From assembly GCA_019703815.1 (NCBI GenBank), contig AP023052.1, positions 1,116,001 through 1,180,000 on the forward strand: a stretch of DNA of 64,000 nt, written 5' to 3'. Numbering within the stretch: the first letter of the stretch is position 1; every line of letters begins with the position of its first letter. The notes beneath the pieces were generated by a model that worked only from the letters and a program-made list of their open reading frames with translations, searched no databases and had not been told where the DNA came from. The position numbers were made by a program, and so were the translations under genes. This DNA comes from Thaumasiovibrio occultus. GTDB lineage: Bacteria > Pseudomonadota > Gammaproteobacteria > Enterobacterales > Vibrionaceae. Of the stretch, positions 48,050 through 57,176 are shown piece by piece.

Positions 48050-48484
48050 TTACTTCTCCGCGCTCCATACACGGTAATCGATATCAAGATCTGCTGGCGC
48101 GTAGATCACCAGTGGTACTTTGCTGTTGTAGCGATAAAGCGAATCGCGACGGCTGCGTAGGGTTTTCTCTTCTTCGTCACATGGCAGCATGGTGGTGCCC
48201 ATCACTGGTTGTTCAGTGATCACGAAGTATGGGTAACCCCAACCTTCTAGCGTTTTCTCTTCAACAGACACATTCAAAAAGCGCACATTGCAATCTGCAG
48301 TGACGTCTTTCTCTGCTACGAGTTGGATCAAGCTGTCGTTTTCGTTGTCGCGCTGATCAAGAGAGAAAGTGTGCATTTTCATTTCAGGATGCAGATCAGC
48401 TGAGAACATATGAGCGTTGTCGTCTTGTGCCATTGCACCAAAAGAAAGTGACACCAGCGCTGCTGTAGCTAGAACGTTTTTCAT
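48050..48484 (-). CDS. eco: Ecotin-family serine protease inhibitor
   Basis: 144 residues: signal peptide (LATAALVSLSFGAMA), then the ecotin fold recognisable by VTADCNVRFLNVSVEEKTLEGWGYPYFV, the reactive loop GTTMLPC and LYRYNSKVPLVIYAPADLDIDYRVW. The P1 Met and the disulfide Cys pair of ecotin are kept. Ecotin inhibits trypsin-like proteases in the periplasm, protecting cells from host or grazer enzymes. Shorter C-terminal tail than in E. coli, which may affect dimer swapping. Confidence 0.93.
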   Translation of the reverse strand: MKNVLATAALVSLSFGAMAQDDNAHMFSADLHPEMKMHTFSLDQRDNENDSLIQLVAEKDVTADCNVRFLNVSVEEKTLEGWGYPYFVITEQPVMGTTMLPCDEEEKTLRSRRDSLYRYNSKVPLVIYAPADLDIDYRVWSAEK

Positions 48485-48891
48485 AGTTACCTCATTGGGG
48501 TAGAAAAGTGCTTACACAGTTAAGCACACTGCTAAAAACGGATTTCATATTAGCATGGAAAGATCGCTTGTCTCGGTTTGATGCTGACAATTTGTTGCGG
48601 TTTTACTCATTCCTGACATTTTATGTTATTTATTCGCCAGTTCCTGAACGTTTGTTCAGTTTGGTGCCTTTTTCGCGCGCGATGGCCGCAGAACGCAAAG
48701 CAAAGCGCTTACCCGTTGTGCAGTCGCGTGATCTGCGGCAAGGGTTGCCATAGCGCGGCAGATAGCGAGTGACAGGTTTTCGTTTAAGCGTAATAGACCG
48801 TAAAGGTGATGTGCGAGATCTCGCAGAAGAATGACCGCCCTCTGCGCGTTGGCGACAGAAGGCGGGGAGTGAAGGCGGAGTGAAAGGTTGT

Positions 48892-49734
48892 TTAATCGGT
48901 CAAGGTACCGGCTTGGTAATCCAAGATCGCTTGGTTGATTTCTTCTATGCTGTTCATGACAAACGGACCATAGTGGACCACCGGCTCGTTAATAGGCTCA
49001 CCGCCAAGTATCAGCACGCCTGCCTTATCTTGGGCACGGATAATCACGCCTTCGCCTGCATCGAGCAGCGCAAGTTGGCCTTGCTGCGCAGTGACCCCAT
49101 CAACGTCGATATGACCTTGATAGACATACAGCAACATCTGGTGATCAGGGTTAGTACACATATTTAGCTGCGCCTCTGGCGTTGCTTGCCAGTCCGCGAC
49201 GGTGGTCGCGACGCCGGTTTTTTGTAGCGGGCCGTGATAGGTATCGCCTTTTATTGTGATATCGCCGCTGATCACCCTAAGCAAGGCGCCGTTACCGGTG
49301 TCGACTTCGGTGATCGACTCTGGCTGAAAGTCGTGGTACTGAGCGAGCTGCATTTTCTTTGTGGCAGGCAGGTTTATCCAGATCTGAAAACCGTGCAGCT
49401 TACCATCGGTCATCATTGGCATTTCGGAGTGGATCACCCCTTTACCTGCCGACATCCACTGCGCGCCTCCGTCTCTTAGTTCGCCCACATTGCCCATGTG
49501 ATCTTTGTGCTCAAAGTGACCTTTTAGCATATAGGTGAGCGTCTCAATGCCGCGATGAGGATGGGGCGGAAAACCGCCGACATAATCGCTGGCATCGTCA
49601 GATTTCAGTTCGTCGATCATGAGAAAAGGCGAGAACGCGGGATTGTCAAAACCGTGAACCCGTTGAATTTTTACACCGTCGCCATCAGCTGAAGGATGGG
49701 CGTTGAGCAGTTTTTGAATTGTTCGCAATGCCAT
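48892..49734 (-). CDS. Pirin family protein
   Basis: 280 residues from the ATG at 49734 (GGGAGG five bases upstream). Bicupin pirin with the metal ligands in PHPHRGIET and VIHSEMP (three His, one Glu). Bacterial pirins include quercetinase-like dioxygenases and regulators of central metabolism; which applies here is not known. It stands alone. Confidence 0.92.
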   Translation of the reverse strand: MALRTIQKLLNAHPSADGDGVKIQRVHGFDNPAFSPFLMIDELKSDDASDYVGGFPPHPHRGIETLTYMLKGHFEHKDHMGNVGELRDGGAQWMSAGKGVIHSEMPMMTDGKLHGFQIWINLPATKKMQLAQYHDFQPESITEVDTGNGALLRVISGDITIKGDTYHGPLQKTGVATTVADWQATPEAQLNMCTNPDHQMLLYVYQGHIDVDGVTAQQGQLALLDAGEGVIIRAQDKAGVLILGGEPINEPVVHYGPFVMNSIEEINQAILDYQAGTLTD

Positions 49735-50136
49735 AGTGCCTCCCAATGCGGGTGAGTGAATAAGGTGTCATCGTTAAATGACTTAGAGACAGTCTATCGA
49801 GCCCATTACGCACAGAACACCGGTAGGAAACGAACAGCTTGATTGAAAAATTCGAACATGTCAGGAAGACAGACAAAAGCAACAGGAGAGTGAATCATCA
49901 TTTCGTTAATCGTAAACGAGATATGCTAAGCCCCCCCCACCCTTTAACATACTCTTTTGAACTTTTTAATAACGCTATACGAGAAGTTTTGAAATAGAAC
50001 TAGGCTGGTCGCTAATTTATCAATATTAAAAAGAAAAACGCAGGGCAAGCATGTGAAAATGGCCTGCGTTTTTAGGTCTATATTATTGGGAGGTGGTTTA
50101 CGTTAATCTCATGCAATTTGGTTGAAGGTGTTGGCA
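49735..50136. other. Intergenic region with a terminator hairpin
   Basis: About 400 bases. A hairpin AAAAACGCAGG/CCTGCGTTTTT at 50034-50072 can terminate the minus-strand gene at 50137. A run of eight C lies at 49931-49938. The remainder is AT-rich promoter-type DNA for the pirin gene. Confidence 0.6.
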
Positions 50137-50559
50137 TTATTTACGTAGTTCATAGGCTAATACTACTTTAGATACTTTCCCTTGTGCAAACCAATAGACG
50201 AGCCCATTGTTCCAGTCAACAGCATATGAGCCAGATGATTGAGCGCCTATGATCGATCGCACCGTTGCTTCTGGAGTGCCAATGCTGATCCCATTTACAT
50301 CTTTATATGCACGGTCGAAAATAATAATGGAATTAACTCGGTTGGTTGCATTCTGAATAGTTACATCGAATTCATCATATGAATATCTAATATTGTTACT
50401 GTTCTCTTGCGTTTTTGAGGGTTCACCGTGCCTAGCGGTTATGTCGGAAAGGGTAGACATTCCGACTTGAATGCCTTCAAACGTAGACTGATATTGAATT
50501 GTTTCAGCTGATACAAATGTAGAAAACAAAGAGAGTAGAAAAATCGCAATATATCTCAT
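50137..50559 (-). CDS. Secreted small protein, BamE/SmpA-like pattern
   Basis: 140 residues with a signal peptide (AIFLLSLFSTFVSA). The mature part (GIQVGMSTLSDITARHGEPSK, GISIGTPEATVRSIIGAQ) has two copies of the V/I-G-x-x-x-x-D/V-hydrophobic pattern of SmpA/BamE-like folds, but there is no lipobox. Function unknown. It ends near the hairpin terminator at 50034. Confidence 0.65.
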   Translation of the reverse strand: MRYIAIFLLSLFSTFVSAETIQYQSTFEGIQVGMSTLSDITARHGEPSKTQENSNNIRYSYDEFDVTIQNATNRVNSIIIFDRAYKDVNGISIGTPEATVRSIIGAQSSGSYAVDWNNGLVYWFAQGKVSKVVLAYELRK

Positions 50560-50791
50560 GTGATCAAGTCGTCCTATTAAGATTAGTGTTGGTGATGGAT
50601 TATTCTACTTAAATTAATCTGAGACGCTGACACTCTGCGGGAATAACTGTATGAGTAATGGTGGTTAATGAAGTTATATCACGGTTTCTGTGTAATATTA
50701 CTTCCACATGACCCCTGAATGATGTTTCGTAGTGAGCCATCAGACAAGGGAGACCACAATAACTGTTAGTGGTCTCCAATATATATAAGTA

Positions 50792-51436
50792 TCAAATGTA
50801 AATTAATATCACCGTCAGTTTCTTTGGCCCATGGGCGCCATACGCGAGGGTTTGTTGGATATCGGCGGTTTTTGAAGGGCCGGATACCAAGATCACATTG
50901 GTTGGCATACCTTGTTGCAACTGGTGATGGCGAATCATTTCGCTAAAGTTATCCAATAGGGTATCAACGTCAACGAGTACGATATGATGATCTGGCACCA
51001 GCGACAGCGCTCTTGGCTCATCCGCATCAGGCCATAAAACTATGGTGCCCGTATCGGCAATGGCACCATAACTGTGGGTGATGCTGGCGTTCACTTGATT
51101 AAACAACCACTGCTTTTCCATCGAATCGTCAAAGTAGCACTGCTCAGCGTTGGCAAGCGTAATACTTTGACTAATCGTTGTAGCGCAGTTTCCTTTGCGG
51201 CCGGTGATAATGCGCTGTAAGGCGTTTTCTTCAATACAGTGCTGGAGTGTCTCAGTGAGCTCGCTTTTCGTTATTGAAATTACTTCAGCATGGCTGTCGA
51301 TAAGCCTTGATTGAAAACGGGCGAGCTTGTCATCGACCGATTGGCTTTGCCACTGCTGATAAGCGCAGTGGCTATCATCTTTTGCCAGCACATTCGCACT
51401 GCGTAACCGGCTGAGAATCGCGTGTTTGGCGGACAT
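50792..51436 (-). CDS. lutC: Lactate utilization protein LutC
   Basis: 214 residues of the LUD domain family, third gene of lutA-lutB-lutC, the iron-sulfur L-lactate oxidation system. The ISKSEL-type core, YGAIADTGTIVLWPD and SLVPDHHIVLVDVD are characteristic. Its start codon overlaps the lutB stop by one base, implying translational coupling. Confidence 0.93.
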   Translation of the reverse strand: MSAKHAILSRLRSANVLAKDDSHCAYQQWQSQSVDDKLARFQSRLIDSHAEVISITKSELTETLQHCIEENALQRIITGRKGNCATTISQSITLANAEQCYFDDSMEKQWLFNQVNASITHSYGAIADTGTIVLWPDADEPRALSLVPDHHIVLVDVDTLLDNFSEMIRHHQLQQGMPTNVILVSGPSKTADIQQTLAYGAHGPKKLTVILIYI

Positions 51437-52887
51437 TATTTCTCTCCTTTGGCAGCGGCAATTTGCGCGCTTTGGCGCTGTTTCATCAACTCATGTAGCG
51501 AGGCTTTTGCGGGTGTTGGATGGACCCGACATTGAGTCCACGCGCCCAGATGATTGGGGATCAGGTTGCGCACTTTCGTCGCCATATAAGCTGAGCCGTG
51601 AAACAGCGTGGGGTGGGTTGCGAGCAGACGAAAACCACGCACGGCAGCGCTTTCGAGGGTTTTTGCAGCACTTTGCTGGCCTTGCAGCGGCTTGGCACCC
51701 GGATTAGGGGGCTGTTTGGACTCGTGACGCAGCCTTAGCAGCATGTCGGGGATTGGGATCCGTACCGGACACACTTCCGCACACGCGCCGCAAAGGCTAG
51801 AGGCGGTGATCAGCTCTTTCGTCGCGCCAATGCCAAGGAGATGTGGCGAGATAATTTTGCCGATAGGCCCCGGGTACACAGTGCCATACGCATGTCCGCC
51901 AATTTTGGTGTACACCGGACAGTGGTTCATGCACGCGCCGCAGCGAATGCACTGCAACGTTTTGCGCAGCTCTTCATCTTGATAGGCTTGGGTGCGGTTG
52001 TGATCGAGCAGCACCAAATGGACTTCTTCCGGCCCATCGCGTTCACCTGCTTTGCGAGGTGAGCTGATCATATTGAAGTAGGTGGTAATGTGCTGGCCAG
52101 TAGCCGAGCGAGTGAGCGCAGAGTAGAGGGGCGGCACATCGCTAAGGAACTCGACCACTTTTTCTATCCCGGTGATCGCCACATGTACCTTAGGAATGGT
52201 GGTACACATACGGCCATTGCCTTCATTTTCCACCAAGCACAAGGTGCCGGTTTCTGCGACGGCAAAATTGACCCCAGATAGCCCCATTTCCGCTTCTTGG
52301 TAAAGCTTGCGCATGGCATTACGGCCAGTTTGGATCAGCTGGTCGACATCCAAGGTCGGCTCAAAGCCTTCAATATTCGCGGCGAACGTATCACACACCT
52401 GCTGCACGTTTTTGTGGATCGCCGGCATGATAATGTGCGAGGGCGTATCGCCATCGAGCTGAACAATAAACTCGCCCATATCGCTTTCAAAACAGCGAAT
52501 GTCGTGCTCTGCCATAAAATGATTAAAGCCGACTTCTTCACTGACCATCGACTTGCCTTTAACGATGGTTTTTACCTCGTGCTGGCGGGCGATGTTCAAA
52601 ATGATCGTGTTGGCTTCGGTTGGGGTTTCTGCCCAATGCACCTGAATGCCGTTGCGGGTGCAGTTTGTTTCGAGTTGCTCCAGAAGATCGGGCAGTTTGC
52701 TTAAGCAGCGCTGGCGGATCGCTTCCGCGCGATCGCGAACGGCTTTTTCTTCTGCGGCATCAGGAAAAGCGTCGTAACGTTTCTCTCGCAGGTAATCCAT
52801 TGCTCCGCGAAAATTGTGTCGCAGCTGGGCATCGTTCAACGCATCATGGGCTTGGGCGTCAAACGCTTCGGGTGTGTACTTGCTCAT
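51436..52887 (-). CDS. lutB: Lactate utilization iron-sulfur protein LutB
   Basis: 483 residues: an N-terminal LUD domain and a ferredoxin-like region with two [4Fe-4S] motifs, CIRCGACMNHCPVY and CGACAEVCPVRIP. It presumably passes electrons from lactate to the respiratory chain with LutA and LutC. Start GAGGGA-ATG; four-base overlap with lutA. Confidence 0.95.
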   Translation of the reverse strand: MSKYTPEAFDAQAHDALNDAQLRHNFRGAMDYLREKRYDAFPDAAEEKAVRDRAEAIRQRCLSKLPDLLEQLETNCTRNGIQVHWAETPTEANTIILNIARQHEVKTIVKGKSMVSEEVGFNHFMAEHDIRCFESDMGEFIVQLDGDTPSHIIMPAIHKNVQQVCDTFAANIEGFEPTLDVDQLIQTGRNAMRKLYQEAEMGLSGVNFAVAETGTLCLVENEGNGRMCTTIPKVHVAITGIEKVVEFLSDVPPLYSALTRSATGQHITTYFNMISSPRKAGERDGPEEVHLVLLDHNRTQAYQDEELRKTLQCIRCGACMNHCPVYTKIGGHAYGTVYPGPIGKIISPHLLGIGATKELITASSLCGACAEVCPVRIPIPDMLLRLRHESKQPPNPGAKPLQGQQSAAKTLESAAVRGFRLLATHPTLFHGSAYMATKVRNLIPNHLGAWTQCRVHPTPAKASLHELMKQRQSAQIAAAKGEK

Positions 52888-53699
52888 AATCGATCCCTCT
52901 GCGTTGATGTGAGTGGTGTGTCTTGGGATGCGATCACGCGCGGCGTGGTGCGCTGTTTGATAAAGCTGGCAATGTGGTAACCCTGAAGTTCTTGCTTCTC
53001 AAAGGCCAAGTGACCATTGATGTTGAGCAAACAACCCCAGTCGGCACTGATGAAATGATCGCTGCTCGTCGCGCGAATATGGCTGGCTTTGTCTTCCACC
53101 ATGGCTTGGCTGATATCGGGATGACGGACCGAGAAGGTGCCGCCAAAGCCACAACATTCACTTTCGTAGGCTTGTTCACGCAGCTCCACCTTATCGAGTT
53201 GCGCCAATAACGCGCGAGACGTTACATGCACGTTCATTTCTCGACGTGCGGCACAAGAGGTGTGCATGACGACGCTGGTTGGCTCGCCCTGATCGTGCAG
53301 TTGAATACGACAAACGTTAACTAAAAATTCGGTGAACTCAAACACGCGATCGCAAAATCGATCGACTTGGCCTTGCTCGGGTTGGCCTTTGAATAAGCGG
53401 CGATAGTGATGGTGCATCATGCCGCCACACGATCCCGACAGCACAATGATCGGGTATGGCTCTGGAAACAGTGCCATCTGGCTCTTCGCGACGGCGCGGC
53501 TGTCGTCGTCATAGCCGGATGAATACACGGGCTGGCCGCAGCAGGTCTGCTTCTCTACGTAGATCACTTCAATACCGTTAGCTTCGAGTACGTCGATAGC
53601 ATCGAGCCCGGCTTGGGGATCAAACATATCGATCAAACAAGTGGCATAAAAATAGACTTTGTCGGGTTTGCTGGGATAAAGGCGAATAACATGCTGCAT
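52884..53699 (-). CDS. lutA: Lactate utilization protein LutA
   Basis: 271 residues from the ATG at 53699 (ACAGGA seven bases upstream), preferred over two ATGs six and five codons earlier. Two CCG cysteine-rich domains (QTCCGQPVYSSG and SECCGFGGTFSV) of the GlpC/HdrB type. First gene of the lut operon; no lactate permease or LldR-type regulator is adjacent. Confidence 0.94.
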   Translation of the reverse strand: MQHVIRLYPSKPDKVYFYATCLIDMFDPQAGLDAIDVLEANGIEVIYVEKQTCCGQPVYSSGYDDDSRAVAKSQMALFPEPYPIIVLSGSCGGMMHHHYRRLFKGQPEQGQVDRFCDRVFEFTEFLVNVCRIQLHDQGEPTSVVMHTSCAARREMNVHVTSRALLAQLDKVELREQAYESECCGFGGTFSVRHPDISQAMVEDKASHIRATSSDHFISADWGCLLNINGHLAFEKQELQGYHIASFIKQRTTPRVIASQDTPLTSTQRDRL

Positions 53700-54107
53700 A
53701 TTGGTTCCTGTCATCATTGTAATAGTTGGAAATGTGTGAACAGTCGCCTTAAGTGTAGTTAATAGAAAAATGGGAAAAATAGAATTAATAGAAAAGACTT
53801 TTTCTAAAAATGCCTTAATTCTGAATTAACGTTTGCTAGCGAGTTAGGGTGAGGAGAAGGGCAGAAGAGGGGACGGCAATACGGCCATAAAAAGGCCGCG
53901 AAAACCAAGGTAACGTGCCAAGCTTTGCCCCAAGAGGCGTTTTTTTGCTGAAACATTGATCACTCGCAAATGAGATGTGGTCTTCGCCACTGGCTGCGTG
54001 TTAGCGGTTTATAGTTAAAGCAAGGCAATGGGAGAATTGTCGCGGAGCAAAAGAACAGGTTGCTAAATATGAGGCAACAGCGGTGACCGAGTAGAAGGAG
54101 TGAGACG
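53700..54107. other. Intergenic region with a possible small-RNA-like structure
   Basis: About 400 bases. A hairpin CGGCC/GGCCG (53882-53898) is followed by GCC-CCAAGA-GGC and seven T (53927-53946), which could be the 3' end of a small RNA or leader on the plus strand. The rest contains promoter-type DNA. I cannot match it to a known riboswitch. Confidence 0.35.
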
Positions 54108-54428
54108 ATGAAAAACCAAATCAACGTAAGAACCTTGTTAGACGTGTTTGAGACTCTACGTCGTCATGGCGTGGCCACGGAGGCAGGTTTTGAGCTTGAT
54201 GACGTGGTGGGGACGGATACGGGGGATGGTTATTCGCTGCGGTTAAGCGATGCAGACGTTAGCGTCGATCTTAACTTTCACAATACCTACCACTTTGAAG
54301 TGGCTGATGAGCCGACCAATATAAATTTAACCGAGCAAGATGTGTTGGCGCACAAAGAAGCAAAGATCAATCGCTTTATCACCAAGATGCTCGGGATTTT
54401 AGAAAAATACCCGCACGTCTCACCTTAA
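54108..54428 (+). CDS. Hypothetical protein (106 residues)
   Basis: A cytoplasmic acidic protein beginning MKNQINVRTLLDVFETLRRH. It has no motif I know and no signal peptide. A good AAGGAG ribosome site precedes the ATG, and a terminator follows, so it is probably a real monocistronic gene. Confidence 0.7.
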   Translation: MKNQINVRTLLDVFETLRRHGVATEAGFELDDVVGTDTGDGYSLRLSDADVSVDLNFHNTYHFEVADEPTNINLTEQDVLAHKEAKINRFITKMLGILEKYPHVSP

Positions 54429-54468
54429 AAAACGGCACCAAGATTGCGCCTTGGTGCCGTTGTATTTT
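54427..54468. terminator. Bidirectional terminator, 54108 gene / FKBP gene
   Basis: The 12-bp stem AACGGCACCAAG/CTTGGTGCCGTT with a seven-base loop is flanked by A- and T-runs, placed between convergent genes. Confidence 0.92.
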
Positions 54469-54938
54469 TACGGGTTAATTTTCAGTAATTCGACATCAAA
54501 GATCAGGGTTGAACCTGGTTTGATACTGCCTGCACGACGGTTACCATAGGCCAGATCTGCCGGAATGAAGAAACGGACTTTCTCGCCTTCCACCATGTAT
54601 TGCAGGCCTTCGGTCCAGCCGCTGATCACGCGATTTAGCGGGAACTTAGTTGGCTCACCGCGCTCAACTGAGCTATCGAAGACCGTGCCGTCAATCAATG
54701 TGCCATGGTAGTGCACTTCTACGACATCAGTAGCTTTGGGATGCACACTGCCCGTGCCTGCTTGCAGCACCTTGTATTGCAAGCCTGATTCAGTGGTGAT
54801 CACCCCTTCTTCAGTCGCGTTTTGGATCATGAAAGCTTCACCAGCTTCGCGCGCCTCTTTGGCGTGACGACCTGCCAAAAGGTTAGTCAGCAGGAAGTAA
54901 ACAAGGAAAATAATGACAACAATCAGCACAGCTTTCAT
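54468..54938 (-). CDS. Membrane-anchored FKBP-type peptidyl-prolyl isomerase
   Basis: 156 residues. An N-terminal helix (AVLIVVIIFLVYFLLTNLLA) anchors an FKBP domain with the active-site pattern VHYHGTLIDGTVFDSSVERGEP, VISGWTEGLQYM and IPADLAYGNRRAG. It catalyses prolyl cis-trans isomerisation, most likely on the periplasmic face. Resembles FklB/FkpA cores with a single transmembrane segment. Confidence 0.92.
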   Translation of the reverse strand: MKAVLIVVIIFLVYFLLTNLLAGRHAKEAREAGEAFMIQNATEEGVITTESGLQYKVLQAGTGSVHPKATDVVEVHYHGTLIDGTVFDSSVERGEPTKFPLNRVISGWTEGLQYMVEGEKVRFFIPADLAYGNRRAGSIKPGSTLIFDVELLKINP

Positions 54939-55207
54939 AGGGGCGTCCTTTTAAAGTTTTCCGCAGTCTAGCCCATCCTTAGTGTGGAATACAGTGACAA
55001 GGCTGATATCGGCGTTTCACGGTTCACAGAATAATGATGTTAGTCGCATCTGCTTAAAACTCGTACTGCTTTCCTTTAAAACCTGTTTGCAACTCGGCAT
55101 CCTTGGACGATACCTGAGCTGTTGTACTCGGTTGATAGACAAGGCGCAGTCGATAAAAAAAGATCGATTGATAGAAAAAGGATTGATGGATAGAAAAGGA
55201 GCGTTCG

Positions 55208-55885
55208 ATGAAAGGGATTTGGGGATTATTACTACTGTTTTGCACTAACTTGTGGGCAGTTGATCAAGAAGCCGACTTTTTACTGCAGTGGGAGTTACAG
55301 CAACAGCAAAGTGAGTTTGTTGAAACCTTTGAAAAGCGTTATGAGGGTGTTTACTTTATTAAGTTCGCCAAGATCCCATTTGAAGGTGAGCTCAAAGTTC
55401 ACAATGTGTTTTTGGAAGACATCAGTGGCTACGATCTTATGGCCAGCATTACGACAATGGGCAGTGTCGAGTTTGAGCTGATCGATTTTCCTGATGAGGT
55501 GTTTGAGACCTTTAACCAATCCTATTTTAAGTGGCACCAACTGCATACGCTCTATTTCGACAGCGTTAAGCAGCAGTGGATTTCCGCCAATGAATATCAA
55601 CAGTTGATTGTCAGCGAAGTGAGTCCATCGTCGGTGAGCGCGATGGCTCTGGTGTGGGAATACTGGCCGCTGTTGGTGTTAGGGTTCTTGTTGTATTCGG
55701 TATTTAGCTCGGTTTCCAATAGTCGCCGAGTCAATCAATCCCTCGCCGATCAAGAGAAATTATTAGCGATGCAGAAAGAGATGTATGCGGAATCGCAGGC
55801 CAGAGCCGAGAGATCAGAAGCCTTGTTCGAGGCGATGTTGACCGAGTTAAAAGCGCTTAATGAGGCCAATCGTAAGCCGGAGTAA
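55208..55885 (+). CDS. Envelope protein with signal peptide, membrane helix and coiled coil
   Basis: 225 residues: signal peptide (MKGIWGLLLLFCTNLWAV), an uncharacterised domain (20-145), a transmembrane helix near 155-170 (YWPLLVLGFLLYSVF), and a charged C-terminal coiled coil (180-222). No family recognised. The ribosome site is AAGGAG. Its last ~150 bases and the following 50 are duplicated in decayed form at 56937-57139. Confidence 0.7.
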   Translation: MKGIWGLLLLFCTNLWAVDQEADFLLQWELQQQQSEFVETFEKRYEGVYFIKFAKIPFEGELKVHNVFLEDISGYDLMASITTMGSVEFELIDFPDEVFETFNQSYFKWHQLHTLYFDSVKQQWISANEYQQLIVSEVSPSSVSAMALVWEYWPLLVLGFLLYSVFSSVSNSRRVNQSLADQEKLLAMQKEMYAESQARAERSEALFEAMLTELKALNEANRKPE

Positions 55886-55936
55886 TTGGCATTACAAAGC
55901 GAGGTGTTCGCGGTGAAACACCTCGCTAGCGTAGGG
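55736..55936 (+). repeat. Long direct repeat, intact copy (3' end of 55208 gene)
   Basis: This stretch, covering the last 50 codons of the 55208 gene plus 51 bases beyond its stop, matches 56937-57139 with about 15 differences in 195 aligned bases by hand count. The copies face the same way and are 1.2 kb apart. Confidence 0.9.
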
Positions 55937-56028
55937 TGAAACTGAAGAGCCGTTCATTTCAGTTCGGTGCATTGCAGAACAGCCCAATTCAGTATTATTG
56001 CCACCTTGCTAGAGAATAGACCCGCTTG

Positions 56029-56346
56029 TTAAATGCCGTAGGTAAACGCTTCGCCGTGATTCTTGGGAAAATCGACAATGATATTGCCTGATTTGGTGGT
56101 ATGAGCAATGACAGCGTTGGACGCCAAGTCTTTAGCCTTAAGCCACATTATTACGGTAGTGACACAAGGGCCATAACTGCCGCTGGGAAAAATATAGATA
56201 TTGTATTTTTCAGAACCAATGTCATTGCCATCTACGGCTCCTTTCTTGCTCTGGAGCAGCCCTTGCGTAAGAGACTCTTCAAACGAAAATAGGTCATCGA
56301 GTTTATTTTCATTCAAATCAAATTGCACAATAACCGACGTTTTCAC
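56029..56346 (-). CDS. Hypothetical protein
   Basis: About 105 residues; GTG at 56346 (AAGG eight bases upstream) preferred over a TTG two codons earlier. Reads MKTSVIVQFDLNENKLDDLF; no signal peptide or known motif. First of ten minus-strand accessory genes in the tail; it lies between the two copies of the long direct repeat. Its stop sits in ATTTAACAAGCGG, resembling an attC left core. Confidence 0.6.
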   Translation of the reverse strand: MKTSVIVQFDLNENKLDDLFSFEESLTQGLLQSKKGAVDGNDIGSEKYNIYIFPSGSYGPCVTTVIMWLKAKDLASNAVIAHTTKSGNIIVDFPKNHGEAFTYGI

Positions 56347-56385
56347 GACCAATGCCTTCTAGATGTGTAACGCTTGTAGGGTTGT

Positions 56386-56706
56386 TCAGTATTCATCAGA
56401 AACAACGAGTTCATCGCCGTTATCTGTAACAACAAAAGCCACTGAATGCTGTTTGTGATGAAAACCTACAGAGCAAATGGCCATTGAGCCGTTGCCACAA
56501 CTTACTTCGGGGTATTGCTTGCTGAAAGGCGTTTCGCCCTCTGCGGTAGGTATGAGTTCCCAACCTTGGGCAACAAGCTCACTTTTCACTGTATCGTAAG
56601 CTCTGCCTTTAAATTGCGAAAAATCGAGCTCATTAGCAGTTGCAGAAGTAGCAATAGTAACCAATGAGGCCAAAATGATACCGAGCTTAATTTTCAATCT
56701 ACTCAT
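56386..56706 (-). CDS. Secreted hypothetical protein
   Basis: 106 residues with a signal peptide (IILASLVTIATSATA). The mature domain has two close cysteines (EVSCGNGSMAICSVGF) probably forming a disulfide, and a start (FSQFKGRAYDTVKSELVAQGW) seen in small secreted proteins of several proteobacteria. Function unknown. An inverted repeat at 56730-56843 lies just upstream. Confidence 0.65.
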   Translation of the reverse strand: MSRLKIKLGIILASLVTIATSATANELDFSQFKGRAYDTVKSELVAQGWELIPTAEGETPFSKQYPEVSCGNGSMAICSVGFHHKQHSVAFVVTDNGDELVVSDEY

Positions 56707-56729
56707 CCTTAAAAATAGTGATAATCCCT

Positions 56730-56843
56730 AACGCTTTGCTATGCGAATTCCTTAGACAGGTGAACTTGTCTTCCATCGTTGTACTGTCCATCGCGCAGCA
56801 TAACTTGTTGAGAAGGAGTGAACTCACTACCAAGCAAAGCGTT
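56730..56843. repeat. Inverted repeat, attC-like
   Basis: AACGCTTTGCT (56730-56740) and AGCAAAGCGTT (56833-56843) are perfect 11-bp inverted arms 114 bp apart end to end, within the size range of integron attC sites. On the minus strand the right-hand core reads GCGTTAGGG, close to the GTTRRRY attC core. It sits directly upstream of the 56386 gene, where an attC would lie in a cassette array. Confidence 0.5.
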
Positions 56844-56936
56844 CCGTGAGGCAAAATAACGAGTTACGCAGGCTTTGTTCAAGGTATTTAACCCCATTTT
56901 TCGAGCTTCCTCGGAAGCTCAGGAAATAGCAGTCGA

Positions 56937-57139
56937 AGCAATGCCCTGCCGATCAAGAGAAATTCTTTGCGATGCAGAAAGAGATGCATGCGGAATCGTA
57001 GGCCAGTGCCGATAGATCAGAATCCTTGTTCGAGGCGATGTTGACGAAGTTAAAGGCGCTCAATGTGGCCAATCGTAAGCCGGAGTAATTGGCATTACAA
57101 AGCGAGGTGTTCGCAGTGAAACACCTCGTTAGAGTAGGG
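56937..57139 (+). pseudogene. Degenerate copy of the 3' end of the 55208 gene
   Basis: A second, decayed copy of 55736-55936. Read in the original frame it contains a premature TAG (the codon CAG in the intact copy), and it lacks the rest of the gene, so it is a relic. Between the copies are two minus-strand genes, the inverted repeat at 56730-56843 and a perfect hairpin GAGCTTCC/GGAAGCTC (56903-56920). Confidence 0.88.
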
Positions 57140-57176
57140 CGCAGCGTCTTGATCTTCGCTAACCGGTATTCGTTAG

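Noticed and set aside
48508-48753. 81-codon plus-strand frame after the ecotin gene
   Set aside because: It begins in the ecotin promoter region, has no ribosome site and matches no family.
49931-49938. Run of eight C as a phase-variable tract
   Set aside because: It is intergenic, about 200 bases from the nearest start, with no promoter elements at matching distance.
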